Assembly: GCA_903868295.1 (NCBI GenBank)
Contig: CAIPUQ010000373.1
Coordinates: 1-8,254, forward strand
Length of the DNA stretch: 8,254 bases
Source: an uncultured Roseiflexaceae bacterium
GTDB lineage: Bacteria; Chloroflexota; Chloroflexia; Chloroflexales; Roseiflexaceae
Direction of reading: 5' to 3'
Of the stretch, positions 6,457 to 8,254 are shown one piece after another; positions within the stretch are counted from its first letter, which is position 1; every line of letters begins with the position of its first letter. The position numbers and the translations under genes are program-made. The notes below the pieces were generated by a model. It saw nothing but the letters and a program-made list of their open reading frames with translations. It was not told the origin of the DNA and did no database searches.

Positions 6457-7670
6457 AACGATGTGTACATATCCAATAAAGTGGCAGCGATAACACGGCT
6501 GCGAAAGTCTTGGGCGAACGGTATACATCGTTCTGCGAGTTGGTTGTGCTGTGCGATTACCGTCAAGATTCCTTCAGCAATTGCTGGGCCGCTTTGTGGT
6601 GCAACGACGACACCGCAACCTGCATCACGTACATAATCACTTGCTCCTGTCGTTGCAGTGACGATGGGCGGGGTGCCTGCTGCAGCCGATTCGATCACAA
6701 CACGACTGAACGACTCAGCAATCGACGGCACAATCGTCGTATCACTGCCTGCCAGGTATCTCCGTGCATCGTGATGGGCGATGCCGCCTACGACATGCAC
6801 ACGCTCAGCAACCCCCAAAGTTTGGGCTTGTTCTAACAGGTATGCACCATAATCACCGTACTTCGGGGTCGTTCGGTTGTGTCCAACGATGAGGACGTGC
6901 ACGTTGTGTCCTGCTGCCACAACTGTAGGGATTGCAGCAACGATGTATTCGATTCCCTTGAACGGATGTAGCCGATTAAGGCTCAAGACAATCGTTGCAT
7001 CATCGGGGATGGAGTATGTTTCACAAAGAAATGCACGGGCAGATGCTTTTTCTGCGACGACACGGTCTGCATCCGCAAAAAAAGAATGCGCGGTGATGTT
7101 GTATGGCACCGCTGTGATGCGCGCTGGCGGCGCACCGCAGGTCAATGCAAGCGCGAGGATTTGGCGTGAGTCTGCACGGATACAATCTGATCGACGCAAT
7201 ACCCAGCGTATGCACTGGCGGACTGCAGTGAATCTTGCGTATCCATAATCAAACTCCGGCACACGCATAATGTCTGCGCCCGGCAAAGTCACGGCGAGTT
7301 TGCTTTCTGCTGGTTTGGTCAGCATGACGGCAATCCCCAGCGGGAAGGCTGTTTCGACGTGAATGACATCGTATCGTGGTTGCGTGCGAAAAAAAGCGCC
7401 GAAGCTGTGTATGGCACCCCACAAATATGGATAGCTCGTGAGCCACTCACCGATGCGATTTAGTGCAGCGACAAAGCGCGAAGATCGTGTGGGGAGAGAA
7501 AAAACAGTTATGCCATCGACCACACGAGTACTAATGTGGCGCGTGGCAGAGGTCATGGTTGCAATGTCAACCGTATGTTCTCTGGCACACCACTCGGCAA
7601 TCACTTCCGTGTGGATTTGATTGCCGAGCGCATTGTCGTCGTATCGTGGGATGCAGTACAGTATCCGCAT
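6453..7670 (-). CDS. GT4 retaining glycosyltransferase (first in operon)
   Basis: 405 residues, a normal length for GT4. The N-terminal domain starts with MRILYCIPRY and a short loop with G16 and H20; YDVIHVETAFPLGI (100-113) is the typical mid-domain strand and loop. The donor domain has LSLNRLHPFKGIEYIV (229-244), with R233 and K238 at the positions that contact donor phosphates in GT4 enzymes, followed by VHVLIVG (257-263) and VHVVGGI (291-297). The complete EX7E motif is ESFSRVVIE (E319, E327), then AAAGTPPIV. The ATG at 7670 has an excellent ribosome site, AGGAG at 7681-7677, 6 nt upstream. That site abuts the stop of the upstream methyltransferase gene, leaving a 3-nt gap. The 3' end overlaps the next gene by ATGA. 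It probably builds a surface polysaccharide or glycolipid; the sugar is unknown. Confidence 0.92.
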   Translation of the reverse strand: MRILYCIPRYDDNALGNQIHTEVIAEWCAREHTVDIATMTSATRHISTRVVDGITVFSLPTRSSRFVAALNRIGEWLTSYPYLWGAIHSFGAFFRTQPRYDVIHVETAFPLGIAVMLTKPAESKLAVTLPGADIMRVPEFDYGYARFTAVRQCIRWVLRRSDCIRADSRQILALALTCGAPPARITAVPYNITAHSFFADADRVVAEKASARAFLCETYSIPDDATIVLSLNRLHPFKGIEYIVAAIPTVVAAGHNVHVLIVGHNRTTPKYGDYGAYLLEQAQTLGVAERVHVVGGIAHHDARRYLAGSDTTIVPSIAESFSRVVIESAAAGTPPIVTATTGASDYVRDAGCGVVVAPQSGPAIAEGILTVIAQHNQLAERCIPFAQDFRSRVIAATLLDMYTSL

Positions 7671-7673
7671 CGA

Positions 7674-8254
7674 CTACTCCTGATGTCCTGATTTGCCCTT
7701 CTTGTAGGCCAGCATGACATACATCGGATCAGTCGAGTCGAACATTTCTTCCAAAGGATGGATAATCCACGCCAACAAAATATCCTTGATGACCAGTGTG
7801 CGCCAATATTTGGTCAATGGCGTTTCATGGTACCGACCATTCAAGATACTTCGTCCAAAGGCGCTACGGGCGGTCACAATCGCATCAGCTGGGTCGAAGT
7901 AGACCTCTTTGAGGTCTTGGTCGGTATAAAAGCGGAAGAACGAGCCACTTTTGCCGACTTGATCGAAGGTGTTTTTGGCGACTTGTGCGAAATTTCTGAT
8001 GCCCTTCATAAAGGACGTGCGTTCTGTGCTGGTGTACGGGAGTGTCATGACGGCAATACCATCGTCAGACAGGACGCGTGCGATTTCGCGACCCACAGCA
8101 TGATCGTCTGGGATGTGTTCGAGCGATGACACTGCGCTGATGCGATGGATTGTGCCATCGCGAAACGGCATTTTGGTTGCATCGGCCACGATGGGGATTA
8201 ATCGCCCGTCGCCGGGTTGGGCTGTTTCACGGCGTTTTTGCGCCTGCCAGCGGA
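7674..8254 (-). CDS. SAM-dependent methyltransferase, N-terminus outside window
   Basis: The frame has a TAG stop at 7676-7674 and stays open through the right edge. A GTG at 8189 could be read as a start, but 21 more codons follow upstream without a stop and the SAM-binding motif I would be missing, so I call the gene 5'-truncated by the window. The visible 193 residues include VADATKMPFRDGTIHRI, the motif II-III region of Methyltransf_11-type enzymes, then SSLEHIPD and an ARVLSDDGIAVMTLPY strand. The distal half carries a GSFFRFYTDQDLKEVYF segment resembling the [YF]-T-x2-[ED]-L of sugar and lipid methyltransferases. LVIKDILLAWII is hydrophobic near the C-terminus. It is the first visible gene of the polysaccharide operon and ends 3 nt before the next start. 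The substrate is inferred only from context to be a glycan or its lipid carrier. Confidence 0.82.
   Translation of the reverse strand, partial: RWQAQKRRETAQPGDGRLIPIVADATKMPFRDGTIHRISAVSSLEHIPDDHAVGREIARVLSDDGIAVMTLPYTSTERTSFMKGIRNFAQVAKNTFDQVGKSGSFFRFYTDQDLKEVYFDPADAIVTARSAFGRSILNGRYHETPLTKYWRTLVIKDILLAWIIHPLEEMFDSTDPMYVMLAYKKGKSGHQE
7677..7681 (-). promoter_or_regulatory. Ribosome binding site of the first GT4 gene
   Basis: AGGAG on the minus strand, 6 nt before the ATG at 7670 and directly against the TAG stop of the upstream gene. It is the only strong Shine-Dalgarno sequence within the four-gene operon; the later genes rely on start/stop overlap instead. Confidence 0.7.

Noticed and set aside
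6457..6528. Upstream ATG (6528) for the second GT4 gene
   Set aside because: The extra residues are unlike a GT4 N-terminus and fall inside the preceding gene. The ATGA overlap at 6456-6453 is the standard coupled start.
7385..7395. Short A-runs within the first GT4 gene (near 7078 and 7388) as possible slippage sites
   Set aside because: The glycosyltransferase frame is continuous and complete through both, so there is no sign of a frameshift.
1..8254. Mobile elements, CRISPR arrays, defence or toxin-antitoxin systems
   Set aside because: No transposase or integrase motif, no terminal inverted repeats, no regularly spaced repeats and no recognised defence domain on either strand.

Overview
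The window looks like chromosomal DNA of a Chloroflexota (Chloroflexia-like) bacterium. This is an inference from three things: the secreted protein ends in the short hydrophobic [YF]-[LV]-P-x-[IV] tail common on exported proteins of that phylum, the polytopic membrane protein resembles GT-C-like proteins abundant there, and base composition is fairly balanced. No rRNA or marker gene in the window proves it. Almost everything is on the minus strand; only a gene fragment at the left edge is on plus.

Layout in minus-strand transcription order (right to left): (1) 8254-4437 is a tightly packed surface-polysaccharide cluster with the order methyltransferase (5' end outside the window), GT4 glycosyltransferase, GT4 glycosyltransferase, methyltransferase. 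Its junctions are a 3-nt gap with a Shine-Dalgarno sequence, a 4-nt ATGA overlap and an 8-nt overlap, so it reads as one translationally coupled operon. (2) 4436-4319 is a 118-bp regulatory gap with a well-formed sigma-70-type promoter (TATAAT, 17-bp spacer, TTGATT) and two small perfect dyads, one lying inside the promoter spacer. (3) 4318-435 is a bicistron: a secreted 801-residue protein (signal peptide, apparent seven-bladed beta-propeller, three Ig/FN3-like domains, C-terminal tail), then a 489-residue polytopic GT-C-like membrane protein beginning 8 nt after its stop. (4) 395-321 is a CAU-anticodon tRNA with encoded CCA and its own possible promoter, ending one base from the stop codon of a convergent plus-strand gene (2-319) that I do not recognise.

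Working together (inference): the cytoplasmic GT4 enzymes and methyltransferases would build and methylate a lipid-linked glycan. The GT-C-like protein, using lipid-phosphate sugars at the outer face of the membrane, could modify the glycan or the secreted propeller protein made from the same transcript. I see no mobile element, CRISPR array, toxin-antitoxin pair or defence gene. The most distinctive features are the propeller protein with its tail, its pairing with the GT-C-like protein, and the dyad-decorated promoter between the two operons.
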